A stretch of DNA of 64,000 nucleotides, from positions 1 to 64,000 of the forward strand of contig NZ_LMEO01000007.1 of assembly GCF_001426375.1 (NCBI RefSeq). The letters run 5' to 3'. The stretch comes from Paenibacillus sp. Root444D2 (GTDB lineage Bacteria; Bacillota; Bacilli; Paenibacillales; NBRC-103111). The position numbers and the translations under genes are program-made. The notes under the pieces were generated by a model. The model was not told the DNA's origin and did no database searches. It saw only the letters and a program-made list of their open reading frames with translations. Shown here one piece after another: positions 23,801 through 32,263 of this stretch (its first letter is position 1; every line of letters starts with the position of its first letter).

Positions 23801-26800
23801 ACCATCGGATTGATCTGAAGTACGCGGAAGTCGATGGGGCAACCGCCTATACGGTACAATACGGGACAACATCCGATAACTTGCAGAATACATTGGCCGT
23901 AAGTGGAGGAAATGCTGCAGTAACCGGACTTAGCAATAATCAAGTTTATTATTTTAAGGTTGTGGCCACGAATGGCAGCATACAGACCGAATCAAGTGTA
24001 AAATCGGGTGTACCCCGCGATATCCAGGAACCGCAGCTGCTCTATTATGTGGATGCTGGTGACGGAAGTCCGGGGACTTTAGAAGATGGAGAGTCATTTG
24101 GGGCCCTGAACGGAGTGGAGGATCAAGCCTACGGGGTGGATCCGGTTACAGGGAATATGTGGGGATATGCAGCTGATGGTGATGCCACTTGGGCCCGAAC
24201 AGACGCGAGCGGCAATTTCGAGACCATTCGGCAATATGACGGGAACGACTTGAATAAAGGTCTTGCCTATAAATTCAATCTTCCTAATGGGACATATCGG
24301 GTTACGGTCGGATTCTTCGATCCTTGGCATGATAGTAACCGCAAGATGGATTTGACCATTAATGGGACAACGAAGTTAACGGATTATGTGATTGGCAATA
24401 GCCAGGAAGCAAAGCAGTTTGACTCCATCCCTGTGTCGAATGGTCAGCTTGAAGTGAAGGTTATCAAGAAGGCCGGCCCTAAGCCTATGCTAAGTTGGAT
24501 CAAGGTAGAGAAGGATTTGCTTTATTATGTAGATGCCGGAGATTCGAGCCCTGTTAAATTGGAAGCAGGCGAGGAGTTTGGGGTCCGAAACGGCGTGGAA
24601 GATCAAGCCTATCAGGAAGATCCTGTGACAGGATACAAGTGGGGCTATGACGCCGATGATTCTCAAACTTGGGCAAATCAAAATGAAGATCGCTGGAATA
24701 GCATTCGCCAGTACGATGGCAGTACAAACGGCAAAGGCCTTAGCTATCGGTTTGAAGTGCCTAATGGTATGTATAATCTGGATCTGGGTTTCGATGATCC
24801 TTGGGATAGTTCCGACCGGGTGATGGATCTTGAAGTAGAAGGACAAAAAGTTCTTACCAACTATTTGACCGGATCAGGTCAAGACGTGAAACGGGTAGTG
24901 GGTATTTCAGTTACAGATGGAGAGCTTGACGTAAAGATTACGAAGCAAGGCAACAGTAAGCCGCTTATCAGTTGGCTCACGGTTCAGCATGATAACGGCA
25001 TTCCCGTTCAACCGGTTATCAAACGCGTAGTTGAAGGGGATTCCAAGGTTACCCTGTTTTTTGACGAGACCCTTAATGCCACTTATGACCTTGCTTATGG
25101 CACAGATCAAGGAAGTCTTACGCATCATGTTTCTGTGTCGGGAAATGTCAATCATTATACCGCCCAGAACCTGACAAATGGCACACCGTATTATTTCGCG
25201 TTAGCTACGGTTAGAGGGGACTTGTCCAGCCCCCTATCCGATGTGAAAACATCGACTCCTGTGGGCCCTGCGGACCCTAATCTTTATTATTTTGTTGATG
25301 CGGGAGCGACGGCCGTTCAAAACGGGGTTACACTCGGCGTGAAACAATCGGTTCCCGATCAGATTTTTGGAGTTGACCCTATCTCCGGAAAAAGCTGGGG
25401 ATATGTTGCGGATGACGGGAAAACGTGGGCCAAGAGCGATGAAACAGATCCGTATCTGTCGATTCGCCAATACGATGGAACTGATAACGGGAAGGGAATC
25501 GCTTATAAATTTGAAGTTCCCCACGGAACCTATACCGTACAAATGGGTTTTGACGACCCTTGGGACTCGGCATCGCGATTGATGGACATCTATATTCAAA
25601 ACGACCGCAAGCTTCAAAATTATGTCGTTGGCGACAAGCGGGAGATCAAGGAATTCACTGTGGACGTGGACACGGACCAGCTTGAGGTAAAACTGGTTAA
25701 GGCAGGCTCCGACAAGCCTGCTGTAGGTTGGATTTCCGTACGTTACGTGAAGCCGCTCTCGGGCTCAGTACCTATAACCGGAGTGTCACTCAATAAAACG
25801 TCAGCTTCGCTGCAAGTCAGCGGAACGACGACTCTCGAGGCGGCCGTCACACCGGGCAACGCAACTGACAAGACGGTACACTTTACCTCTTCAGCACCTA
25901 GCGTGGCTACTGTGACGAATGAGGTCTATAACGCGGCAACTGGAATAACAAGAGTAAATGTGACCGGAATTTCGGGGGGGATTGCAACCATCACGGCCAA
26001 AACGACGGATGGCGAGTTTACGGCCACTAGCCTGATCACAGTGGAACAGCCAATTGTATCCGTGACCGGAGTAACACTTGATAAAACCGCAGCAACGCTG
26101 GAAGTCGGCGGGACAGTGCTTCTCAAGTCCAGCATTACGCCAAGCAACGCAACCAACAAGGCGGTACGCTTCACCTCTTCAGCGCCTAGTGTGGCAACTG
26201 TGACGAATGCGGTCTATAACACGGAAACCGGAACAACAAGTGTAACTGTCACCGGAGGCTCGAGCGGAATCGCAACCATCGCGGCAACAGCAGTTGACGG
26301 GGGTATAACTGCTACATTCACTGTAACGGTGACAAGCAGCGGAAACGGCAATACTCCTAACCCGACTGAATCTCCTGACACGCCGAAAGTACCGGAAGCA
26401 CCTGTCAGCGACATTCCAGGCAAGGTGAAAATAGGAAACCCTGTTGTCGAGACAGGAACAGCCAAAGTCACAGTGGATGCCGCAGCCTTGAACAAGGCCT
26501 TCAAAGGGTCGGCGGTTGCCCTTATTGAAGTACCGAAAACTGCGGGAGTAAATGTCTATGAGGTCAACTTGCCAACCTCGGCTTTGACAGCAGGCGACGA
26601 TAAAAAAGTCGTAGTGGCAACAGAAATCGGCACCGTCGCAGTACCTTCCAACATGTTGGGGGCTTCTGCGGGAGTGAGCGTGGTAGACGTTGCCTTGTCG
26701 ATCGGCAAGGCGGATACAAGCAGCTTGGATGCGGAAACCAAAGCAGCTATCGGCAGCAAGCCGGTCATTGAGCTTAACTTAAAGGTGAATGGGTCAACCG

Positions 26801-27555
26801 TTGCTTGGAGCAACCCGGAAGCGCCGGTACTCGTATCGATCCCTTATACGCCTTCAGCCGAAGAGCTTGCAAATCCGGAGCATATTACTGTCTGGTACGT
26901 GGACGGAAACGGTCGGATAACAGCAGTCCCTACAGGAAAATATGATTCCACTGCCGGAAAAGTAACTTTCATGACTACGCACTTCAGTAAATATGCGGTC
27001 GTTTACGTCCATAAGTCCTTCCGTGACCTAGCTGATTATAGCTGGGCAAAAAATGCAATCGAGGTCATGGCGTCTAATGGGGTCATTCAGGGCACATCGG
27101 ACGACATCTTTAAACCTGGCGAAGACATTACTAGAGCCGATTTCGTTCAGCTTTTGGTTCGTACCCTTGGATTGACTGCCAAGACAGATGACCAATTTGC
27201 AGACGTCAGCTCTGATACCTACTACGCCGAAGCGATAGCCATTGCCCTTAAGCTGGGAATTGCCACGGGGGTTGGCGGGAACCAATTCAGTCCGGATTCC
27301 ATGATCACCCGTCAAGACATAATGGTGCTGATTGAGCGCGCGTTGAAGGAAGCGAAAAAAGAGATTGCAGCAGGATCGGAGGACAATCTTTCAGGATTTG
27401 CGGACAGATCGGAAGTCGCATCCTATGCGAAGCAAAGCGTATCTACGCTAATCAGGAATGGAATTATCAACGGGGACGGCAGCGGAATCAATCCGCTTGG
27501 GAATGCAACGAGGGCAGAAACAACAGTGCTTATGTATAGAATATACAACGAGTAG
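20821..27555 (+). CDS. Giant cell-surface GH30-type glycoside hydrolase with CBM-like, BIG2 and SLH domains
   Basis: A 2,244-residue secreted protein. The signal peptide ends at VTHA/AD (about residue 26). Residues 30-545 are a GH30-type catalytic region: SSWRFNIGAGS, acid/base Glu206 in PINEPTW and nucleophile Glu355 in WMSEYCIL. This resembles endo-beta-1,6-galactanases. Then come three FN3-like domains (about 552-820), a concanavalin-like sugar-binding domain (about 818-980), another FN3, three malectin-like modules (from about 1073, 1233 and 1488, each with YYxDAG...IRQYDG...DDPWD-type features; an FN3 lies between the second and third), two BIG2 domains (about 1654-1835), a linker domain and three SLH repeats (about 2066-2244) that anchor it to the wall. 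ATG follows AAGGAGG. It probably degrades plant or microbial beta-1,6-linked polysaccharide; exact substrate uncertain. Confidence 0.9.
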   Translation: MLKRTLAMITSVLVAASPIGSTVTHAADVNRTLVNINASSTFQTIDNFGASDAWSMDPIGKEWSESNKEKIADLLFSQDKGIGLSSWRFNIGAGSSDTDKSIITIPWRRAESFKKDENSAYDWSKQAGQQWFLKAANDRGVKDLIGFVNSPPVWMTKNGHAQPDASVGSTNLKSGYEGKFAGFLADVMDHFDKSGIHFNYVSPINEPTWDWNGAGQEANRYNNTDIINVINSLYAELQNRNLMTKISAPDGVEILSLLDDAKYAQFMATSQNPNDNKLQYQGGSNKLNVGKYREYIKDLLGNPEIASKISNKIASHSYWSDTVSDQNGDRLGELRKLLWENLQSTLPGSSNWMSEYCILGDVGEMQGNGRDLGIDPALLIARTIHYDLSVANASAWQWWTAVSKGDYKDGLIYTDYGTPGDEQSIYTSKMLWALGNYSKFVRPGAKRVAMTGLAENDPKGLMGSSYLHEGNNKLTSVFVNYTNEDKPVTVQLNQLPEGKIVYHLTPYVTNANESLAQHDMVTADVNGAFQYTIPARSIVTLDGSYAVANQAPEKPSIDSIKSLNKAAEIRINEVSNAESYRIVYGTSPDNMNMTAGPVTGSNYTLHGLENNSIYYMAVIAVNHYGDSAPSDTVSVTPKLSPPQQVWANPTDGGVDIQFSGDPNVPHYLAKWGTASGTYNGTAEIADQVGLYKGTITGLTNGSPYYLAIQAQDGVDNSSLSSEIMVIPTVQPPSKLIAIPGDGKVQLEFPEVQGVTKYSLEMTTENEAPTILELPTNSSTVDHLTNGQSYFFRVSSVGVGGIGQPTANVQATPQAETVTWEDDFQNSTMNSYNSDVSVWNMENGLLKHQSGGDNQGELSIKNVKMIDGTISATAKHSELGADWGIVFRGTDYNHAYSFVFENDALFLRKNGTNLTKPKAFSAKLNQLYQLKIVLDGPHIQAYLDGELIFDVLDSTYSSGMVGLHSWSNAQFSYLKVTRADGLMKAPEIYTVHNGNHRIDLKYAEVDGATAYTVQYGTTSDNLQNTLAVSGGNAAVTGLSNNQVYYFKVVATNGSIQTESSVKSGVPRDIQEPQLLYYVDAGDGSPGTLEDGESFGALNGVEDQAYGVDPVTGNMWGYAADGDATWARTDASGNFETIRQYDGNDLNKGLAYKFNLPNGTYRVTVGFFDPWHDSNRKMDLTINGTTKLTDYVIGNSQEAKQFDSIPVSNGQLEVKVIKKAGPKPMLSWIKVEKDLLYYVDAGDSSPVKLEAGEEFGVRNGVEDQAYQEDPVTGYKWGYDADDSQTWANQNEDRWNSIRQYDGSTNGKGLSYRFEVPNGMYNLDLGFDDPWDSSDRVMDLEVEGQKVLTNYLTGSGQDVKRVVGISVTDGELDVKITKQGNSKPLISWLTVQHDNGIPVQPVIKRVVEGDSKVTLFFDETLNATYDLAYGTDQGSLTHHVSVSGNVNHYTAQNLTNGTPYYFALATVRGDLSSPLSDVKTSTPVGPADPNLYYFVDAGATAVQNGVTLGVKQSVPDQIFGVDPISGKSWGYVADDGKTWAKSDETDPYLSIRQYDGTDNGKGIAYKFEVPHGTYTVQMGFDDPWDSASRLMDIYIQNDRKLQNYVVGDKREIKEFTVDVDTDQLEVKLVKAGSDKPAVGWISVRYVKPLSGSVPITGVSLNKTSASLQVSGTTTLEAAVTPGNATDKTVHFTSSAPSVATVTNEVYNAATGITRVNVTGISGGIATITAKTTDGEFTATSLITVEQPIVSVTGVTLDKTAATLEVGGTVLLKSSITPSNATNKAVRFTSSAPSVATVTNAVYNTETGTTSVTVTGGSSGIATIAATAVDGGITATFTVTVTSSGNGNTPNPTESPDTPKVPEAPVSDIPGKVKIGNPVVETGTAKVTVDAAALNKAFKGSAVALIEVPKTAGVNVYEVNLPTSALTAGDDKKVVVATEIGTVAVPSNMLGASAGVSVVDVALSIGKADTSSLDAETKAAIGSKPVIELNLKVNGSTVAWSNPEAPVLVSIPYTPSAEELANPEHITVWYVDGNGRITAVPTGKYDSTAGKVTFMTTHFSKYAVVYVHKSFRDLADYSWAKNAIEVMASNGVIQGTSDDIFKPGEDITRADFVQLLVRTLGLTAKTDDQFADVSSDTYYAEAIAIALKLGIATGVGGNQFSPDSMITRQDIMVLIERALKEAKKEIAAGSEDNLSGFADRSEVASYAKQSVSTLIRNGIINGDGSGINPLGNATRAETTVLMYRIYNE
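25780..26335 (+). repeat. Duplicated BIG2-coding segment within the GH30 gene
   Basis: Two copies of about 275 bases lie head to tail. Both encode a GVxL(N/D)KT(A/S)A opening and share long nucleotide matches around the ACCTCTTCAGC segment and the GTGACGAATG segment, so the duplication is fairly recent or kept alike by gene conversion. Confidence 0.7.
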
Positions 27556-27562
27556 GCATATT

Positions 27563-27601
27563 GGGCCATTAGCATCATTTTATGCTAATGGTCTTTTTTT
27601 T
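27563..27601 (+). terminator. Rho-independent terminator of the GH30 gene
   Basis: CCATTAGCAT (27,566-27,575) pairs with ATGCTAATGG (27,582-27,591), followed by TC and a run of eight T. Confidence 0.85.
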
Positions 27602-27691
27602 GCGTATCATAAGTCCCCCAGTATGAAAAGAGATCAACCAGAATGATCTAGTTGATCTCATCATACGACGGAGTCAAGCTAATACGACGCT

Positions 27692-30295
27692 TTAATGCGT
27701 AGTAGGAAGACTTATCTCTATCGTTGTCCCTTTATTTTCTTCACTGAACACGGCGATTTCCCCATTGTGATTTTCTATAATCCTTTTACTGACCATGAAG
27801 CCTAGTCCGGTTCCCTTTTCTTTTGTTGTGTAGAAGGGCTCTCCTAACTTAGAAAGAATGTATGCAGGAATCCCACACCCTTGATCAATAAAGCGAAGCA
27901 AGATATGATTTGGATCTTCATTTTTACTTTTTAATTGAATAACGATAATTCCGCCTTTTGGCATAGCTTCGATAGCGTTCTTAATAAAGTTAATACACAC
28001 TTGTTTCAGTTGATTTTCATCACACAGAATAAGGGGAATCTCCGGATCAAACTCCGTGATGATTTGAACATTGTTGATAATGGCTTGGGTATCTAATAGG
28101 GTGGTCACTTGTGCTAGGAGCTTCCGAATATCTTTACGTTCCGTTTGAAAGATTTGAGGCTTTGCCAGAATCAATAGTTCACTTAGAATCATTTCAATTC
28201 GTTCGATTTCGGAGACCATGATGTCCAGATACATTTTTTTCTCGACGATGCCAGATTTCATGAGTTGAACGAATCCTTTAATTGCAGTGATCGGATTGCG
28301 AATTTCATGAGCAATTCCTGCCGCTAATTGACCTGCAATGGATAATTTTTCTGACCTAATCAACAGCTCTTCCGCTTGCTTTTTGTCAGTGATATCCCTT
28401 AGGATCATAGCCCAACCAATAATATGTCCATTCTCACCCCGCATAGCGAAGCTCGAAATCATAACCGTAAGAATAACGCCATCTTTTCTTTTTCTAATGG
28501 TTTCATGTCCTTCGAAGGCTTCAATCGATTTAATTCTATTCAAATTTTGAATGGCCTCTGGTTTGAGTTCAATGGGTATGTTGGGTAAATCAAGTAGATG
28601 GAGTCCAACAATTTCTGACTCTGTCCATCCGTACGTTTTTTCAAAGGCATGATTGATTCTTGCTACTTTTTCTTCTAAATTAAGGATAAGAATTGGATCT
28701 ACATTTCGATCAATAAAGGATTCAAGCTGGTCTTTCGCTGCATTCAGTTCTTGCTCCGCACGTTTTCTTTCACTAATATCTCTTCCCACAGCTAATACTT
28801 TAACAATTTCCCTGTCTTCATTACGTATGATTTTTGCCGTTGTTTCAAACCAGACATAGTGTCCTTGTTTATGACGAACTCGGCTAGTAAAAGTATCTAC
28901 ATCTGACTTTTGCAGAATATTTTCATCGATAAAGGAAGCAATATCATCCGGGTGCCAGAAGTCGATTGCGACTTTGCCCACATATTCATCAGGCTCATAT
29001 CCAAGTAAAGTCTTAATGGCAGGGGAAGCATAACGAACTACGCCATCAGGCGTTGCAAACGTTATAATATCCTGCGCATTCTCTGAAATGAGTTGGTATA
29101 AATTCTGACTTTCTTCTAATCTTTTCCACAATTCTTTTCGGTATGTGATATCACTAGCAAGTCCGTAGACACCAATGACTTGCCGATTGACAAAGATCGG
29201 AACATTAGTCACATCGAAGGTCGTGTGTCTCCCTGTCTTATTTATACCTGATGCCTCGTATCGTTGCGCAAAACCTTTTGTCGCTTGAATGAAATGATGC
29301 TCTACCTGTTCATAATCTGTAGGATCTACGACCGAACGAAAGTTTATCGGATTCTCTATCATTTCCTGTTTCGTATAACCCATCAGCTCTTCAAAAGATT
29401 GATTAATAGACGTGTAGTTACCCTCCAAATCCATCGAATAAATTAAATCCGGATGATAATCGAAAAGGGATTTATAACGCTGTTCGTTGTCCTGTAAGTT
29501 GCGCTCTTTCTTGATTCGTTCGGTAATATCTCTGGAAACAACAATAATTTCTTTCGTCTCACCAGTTTCAGAATCGATAAGGGAGCTGCTGGTCGACTCG
29601 GTCCATATATAATTCCCATCCTTTTTTCGTATCCGAACGATCCTGTTGGATTTCTTGTCTGTTTGAAGGATAGCTATATGATCCTGAATGGCCACTTGGA
29701 TATCTTCAGGATGAAGAAATTCATAACCTGCTTTCCCGATCATTTCTTCAGGCGTATACCCAAGAACTTCATAACAAGAAGGAGAGGCGTAGAGATAGGT
29801 TCCGTCAGGGTTGTGCATGGTAATGAAATCAAAAGCGTGTTCCACAACGGATCGATAGCGCTGCTCTCTTTCTATTAAAAGGCGCTTTTTCTCCTGTATT
29901 TCGTTATAAGCGATCTTTTGATCGGTGATATTGATAACCTGAGAAATGAAAAATAGGGGTTCTCCAGCTTTATTTTTTACTAAAGAGACCGTTATTTGAA
30001 CCCATACAATCTCGCACTCATGCTTAATCAGACGTTTTTCCATTTGGTATGATTCTCTCATACCGGCTATTAATTGGTCCCTAAGCGCAAGATCAAGGTC
30101 TAAATCATGGGGATGTGTCATTTCTTGTACGGTCTTAAGGAGCAATTCTTCCTCAGACAAGCCTAAGATCGAGCAGACAGTTGAATTTGCTTTGAGTACG
30201 TTTCCATTAATCGCCACTAAAACCATACCAATTGGAGCATATTGAAAGGCTTGAAAAAACAAGGTTTGATTCTCTAGCTGGTGCTCAATTAGCAT
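27692..30295 (-). CDS. Multi-PAS sensor histidine kinase (sporulation-kinase-like)
   Basis: An 867-residue kinase without membrane segments. Five PAS domains occur in series, each opening with a version of YxxLxxxxxDxI and ending in a PAC-type ...RDITERK or DITDKKQAE stretch. The dimerisation domain follows with phospho-acceptor His663 in AAGIAHEIRNPITAIKGF. The ATPase part has NFIKNAIEAMP (N box), DQGCGIP (G1) and TKEKGTGLGF (G2). This plan resembles KinA/KinE-type kinases of the sporulation phosphorelay. No response regulator is adjacent, which is normal for such orphan kinases. The ATG follows GGGAGGG on the minus strand. What its PAS domains sense is unknown. Confidence 0.9.
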   Translation of the reverse strand: MLIEHQLENQTLFFQAFQYAPIGMVLVAINGNVLKANSTVCSILGLSEEELLLKTVQEMTHPHDLDLDLALRDQLIAGMRESYQMEKRLIKHECEIVWVQITVSLVKNKAGEPLFFISQVINITDQKIAYNEIQEKKRLLIEREQRYRSVVEHAFDFITMHNPDGTYLYASPSCYEVLGYTPEEMIGKAGYEFLHPEDIQVAIQDHIAILQTDKKSNRIVRIRKKDGNYIWTESTSSSLIDSETGETKEIIVVSRDITERIKKERNLQDNEQRYKSLFDYHPDLIYSMDLEGNYTSINQSFEELMGYTKQEMIENPINFRSVVDPTDYEQVEHHFIQATKGFAQRYEASGINKTGRHTTFDVTNVPIFVNRQVIGVYGLASDITYRKELWKRLEESQNLYQLISENAQDIITFATPDGVVRYASPAIKTLLGYEPDEYVGKVAIDFWHPDDIASFIDENILQKSDVDTFTSRVRHKQGHYVWFETTAKIIRNEDREIVKVLAVGRDISERKRAEQELNAAKDQLESFIDRNVDPILILNLEEKVARINHAFEKTYGWTESEIVGLHLLDLPNIPIELKPEAIQNLNRIKSIEAFEGHETIRKRKDGVILTVMISSFAMRGENGHIIGWAMILRDITDKKQAEELLIRSEKLSIAGQLAAGIAHEIRNPITAIKGFVQLMKSGIVEKKMYLDIMVSEIERIEMILSELLILAKPQIFQTERKDIRKLLAQVTTLLDTQAIINNVQIITEFDPEIPLILCDENQLKQVCINFIKNAIEAMPKGGIIVIQLKSKNEDPNHILLRFIDQGCGIPAYILSKLGEPFYTTKEKGTGLGFMVSKRIIENHNGEIAVFSEENKGTTIEISLPTTH

Positions 30296-30448
30296 TTCGT
30301 AACCCTCCCGTGATAACTCGATGTAAGAATTGTTCTATGGAAGAGATCTTTTCTCCTTCTCGCATTTCAAAACAAATATCGAGTTGCTCTTTTTTCGGAT
30401 TCGAAAATACATTTAGACGCGAAATCAGATTAAACGGGGGAGCGACTC

Positions 30449-30919
30449 ATGCCCAGAATAGGAACCTTCTATCAGAACCATTTGAAGCGGAAAATGTTTA
30501 ATAAAATATTGTTTCTCTATTCCATTGCGCTGATTATCCTGTTTGTCACCGTGGCCTTCTTAGCCTATCGGTACTATGAACAGCGCGTTATTTCGGAGAA
30601 AATGGATGAAAACTTGCAAATGATCGATATTGTCAGCGTTTACATGAATCAGCAGGTAGAGAGAATGCAGTCCAATATTCAAGAGCTGTACACAGATGCG
30701 GCCGTCAGCGAAGATTTGAATTATTTTCTGATGCTTGACTATTCTGCCTACTTGGAACATCGATTAAATCGCTATTATATGAATGAAAATTACCAAGGCA
30801 AAGGGATAGACACATATCTCAAATTGATCGTAAATGAAGAGGCGGGAATCGAGTACCTCATTCTATATAGGCTCAGAAGCAGTATGATGAATGGAAGAAA
30901 ACGAATAAATAAGGCTTGA
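30449..30919 (+). pseudogene. N-terminal fragment of a YesM-type sensor kinase
   Basis: This 156-residue frame matches the start of YesM-type kinases. A basic leader is followed by one membrane helix (FLYSIALIILFVTVAFLAYRYY), then the first part of an extracellular Cache-like sensor domain (QQVERMQSNIQELYTDAAV). It then breaks off in RKRINKA with none of the second membrane helix, HAMP or kinase domains found afterwards, since a terminator and a decayed GH85 gene follow directly. Full members have about 580-600 residues. It starts with ATG after GGGGGAG. A truncated remnant is the best reading; a functional short membrane protein cannot be excluded. Confidence 0.65.
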
Positions 30920-30947
30920 TAGAAGCAACAAAATGCAGAGGGAAACG

Positions 30948-30982
30948 GATGTACAGCATCATACCGTTTCCCTTATTTTTTA
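30948..30982 (+). terminator. Rho-independent terminator after the kinase fragment
   Basis: GGGAAACGG (30,950-30,958) pairs with CCGTTTCCC (30,964-30,972), followed by TTATTTTTT. Confidence 0.75.
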
Positions 30983-31051
30983 CGCACGAAATCATATCGC
31001 CTAGAAGTGAGAATTTACATAGTCTTGATTAAATGAATGGGAGGTTATTTG

Positions 31052-31285
31052 ATGAAAAAGCATGGCTAATGTTCTTATTTTTGATTTGTCTTGTCTTGCC
31101 TTTATCGATTTCGGCTAAACAACCCCAATCCTCGTATTGGTTTCCGGAACAATTGTTCCAGTGGAGTCCGGAAAGCGATTAGGATGCGGAGTTTAACCGG
31201 AGCATGTGAAGCTTATCATTGTGAAGGCGACGCAAGGCGGCGATACGGCGGTATTTACGAATTCGAGGTAAATGGGCTGGAATAG
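31052..31285 (+). pseudogene. Collapsed GH85 endo-beta-N-acetylglucosaminidase gene (head joined to tail)
   Basis: A start (ATG at 31,052 behind GGGAGG) leads, after a one-base frameshift, into AWLMFLFLICLVLPLSIS, a signal peptide. Next is QPQSSYWFPEQLFQW followed by SPESD, a stop codon and DAEFNRS, which resembles the conserved start of GH85 enzymes (QP-SSYWFP-LL-WSP--DPDA-FNRS). The frame then jumps within a few codons to VKLIIVKATQGGDTA and, one frame over, IYEFEVNGLE and a stop, typical of the end of a C-terminal discoidin-like domain. A gene of 2 kb or more therefore seems reduced to about 230 bases by internal deletion, with two frameshifts and an internal stop. A terminator still follows. 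No function is expected. Confidence 0.65.
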
Positions 31286-31294
31286 GCACGTAGG

Positions 31295-31345
31295 GACAGG
31301 TTCAAGTCCTTCACCGGGAACGGTGGAGGACCTGTTTTATTTTTA
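31295..31345 (+). terminator. Terminator left over from the decayed GH85 gene
   Basis: ACAGGT plus TCCTTCACC pairs with GGTGGAGGA plus CCTGT around GGGAAC, followed by TTTATTTTTATG. Confidence 0.8.
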
Positions 31346-31362
31346 TGTCGGATCTATCATGA

Positions 31363-32139
31363 TTACATTTTCCCGAGCTTCAAAGAGTGGGAAGGTGGAT
31401 GCCCGACGACTTTCTTGTACATGTAGTTGAAATAGGTCTGGTCGCAGTAGCCGAGCGAATCCGATATTTCCCCGATCGTCATATTCGTCGTCAGAAGCAG
31501 CTCCCTTGCTGAGGTGACGCGTATCTCATGCATATATTCTACCGGCGTTCGTCCGGTTACTTCCTTGAACACATTCGAAACATAATTCGGACTTCGGTCG
31601 ACATGCTGGGCGAGATCTTGTATCCGTAGAGGTTCCCGATAATGCTGAACGATATATTGCTGAATCCGCAGCGCGAGACTTCGACGCGAGGAGGAGAACG
31701 CCTCGTTCGTAAATTCACGCTGTACAAGTCCAAGTATCTCCGTCAATATGCCTTCGGAAATCATCTCATAAAAAGGCATCTTGCCGATCCACGATTCGTT
31801 GAGAACGGAGAAGCGCTGCTTGATGTAGTCAAAACCGATCGGACGGTATTGCAAGTAGGGCTCGCTGCTGAATCCAGTAAGCTTATCGAGAGGTAAATCA
31901 CTAAAGTGAGCAGAGTACATATGGTGGGGCTCACTCTCATCGGCTTCTGCGGCCCGCCAAGTGCCTTGGGTTAGGAACAGTCCTTCCCCCTTCGAAATGA
32001 ATAATGTCCGGTCACCAATTGCGTAGCGTACTTTTCCTTTTACGACGAGCAGTATAATATGATGCCGAGTCGGGCCAAGGTCCACATGCCAATTCGATCC
32101 GGCCGGTTGTTGGTCGAATATAATATGTTCGATCTTCAT
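31363..32139 (-). CDS. AraC-family transcriptional regulator
   Basis: A 258-residue regulator. The N-terminal half (about 1-140) is a cupin-like sensing domain (HHIILLVVKGKVRYAIGD, a typical AraC_binding opening). The C-terminal ~100 residues hold two helix-turn-helix units: LRIQDLAQHVDRSPNYVSNVFKEVTGRTPVEYMHEIR and MTIGEISDSLGYCDQTYFNYMYKKVVGHPP. The start at 32,139 is chosen because GAGGGGAGA lies just before it on the minus strand; a longer frame to 32,220 has no ribosome binding site. It diverges from the amidohydrolase gene and probably controls the amidohydrolase-Rieske pair. The ligand is unknown. Confidence 0.88.
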   Translation of the reverse strand: MKIEHIIFDQQPAGSNWHVDLGPTRHHIILLVVKGKVRYAIGDRTLFISKGEGLFLTQGTWRAAEADESEPHHMYSAHFSDLPLDKLTGFSSEPYLQYRPIGFDYIKQRFSVLNESWIGKMPFYEMISEGILTEILGLVQREFTNEAFSSSRRSLALRIQQYIVQHYREPLRIQDLAQHVDRSPNYVSNVFKEVTGRTPVEYMHEIRVTSARELLLTTNMTIGEISDSLGYCDQTYFNYMYKKVVGHPPSHSLKLGKM

Positions 32140-32263
32140 CAGAAACGTCTCCCCTCGGTCCTTCAAAAATCGTAGAATCCTTAAAAAAACTGTATGATTA
32201 CCAATCGTAACCTCTATCAAAAAAAATTACAATAAGGACAGACGAAGGAAAGGGGTTTGATGT

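Noticed and set aside
25234..25617. A 127-residue minus-strand frame inside the GH30 gene
   Set aside because: It is the antisense shadow of a malectin-like module; similar minus-strand frames occur opposite the other copies.
24040..26335. CRISPR-like or mobile repeats
   Set aside because: The repeats are in frame, long and degenerate, and encode malectin-like and BIG2 protein domains.
31290..31345. A tRNA gene suggested by GGTTCAAGTCC
   Set aside because: The sequence is one arm of a long terminator stem; no D-arm, anticodon arm or acceptor stem can be formed around it.
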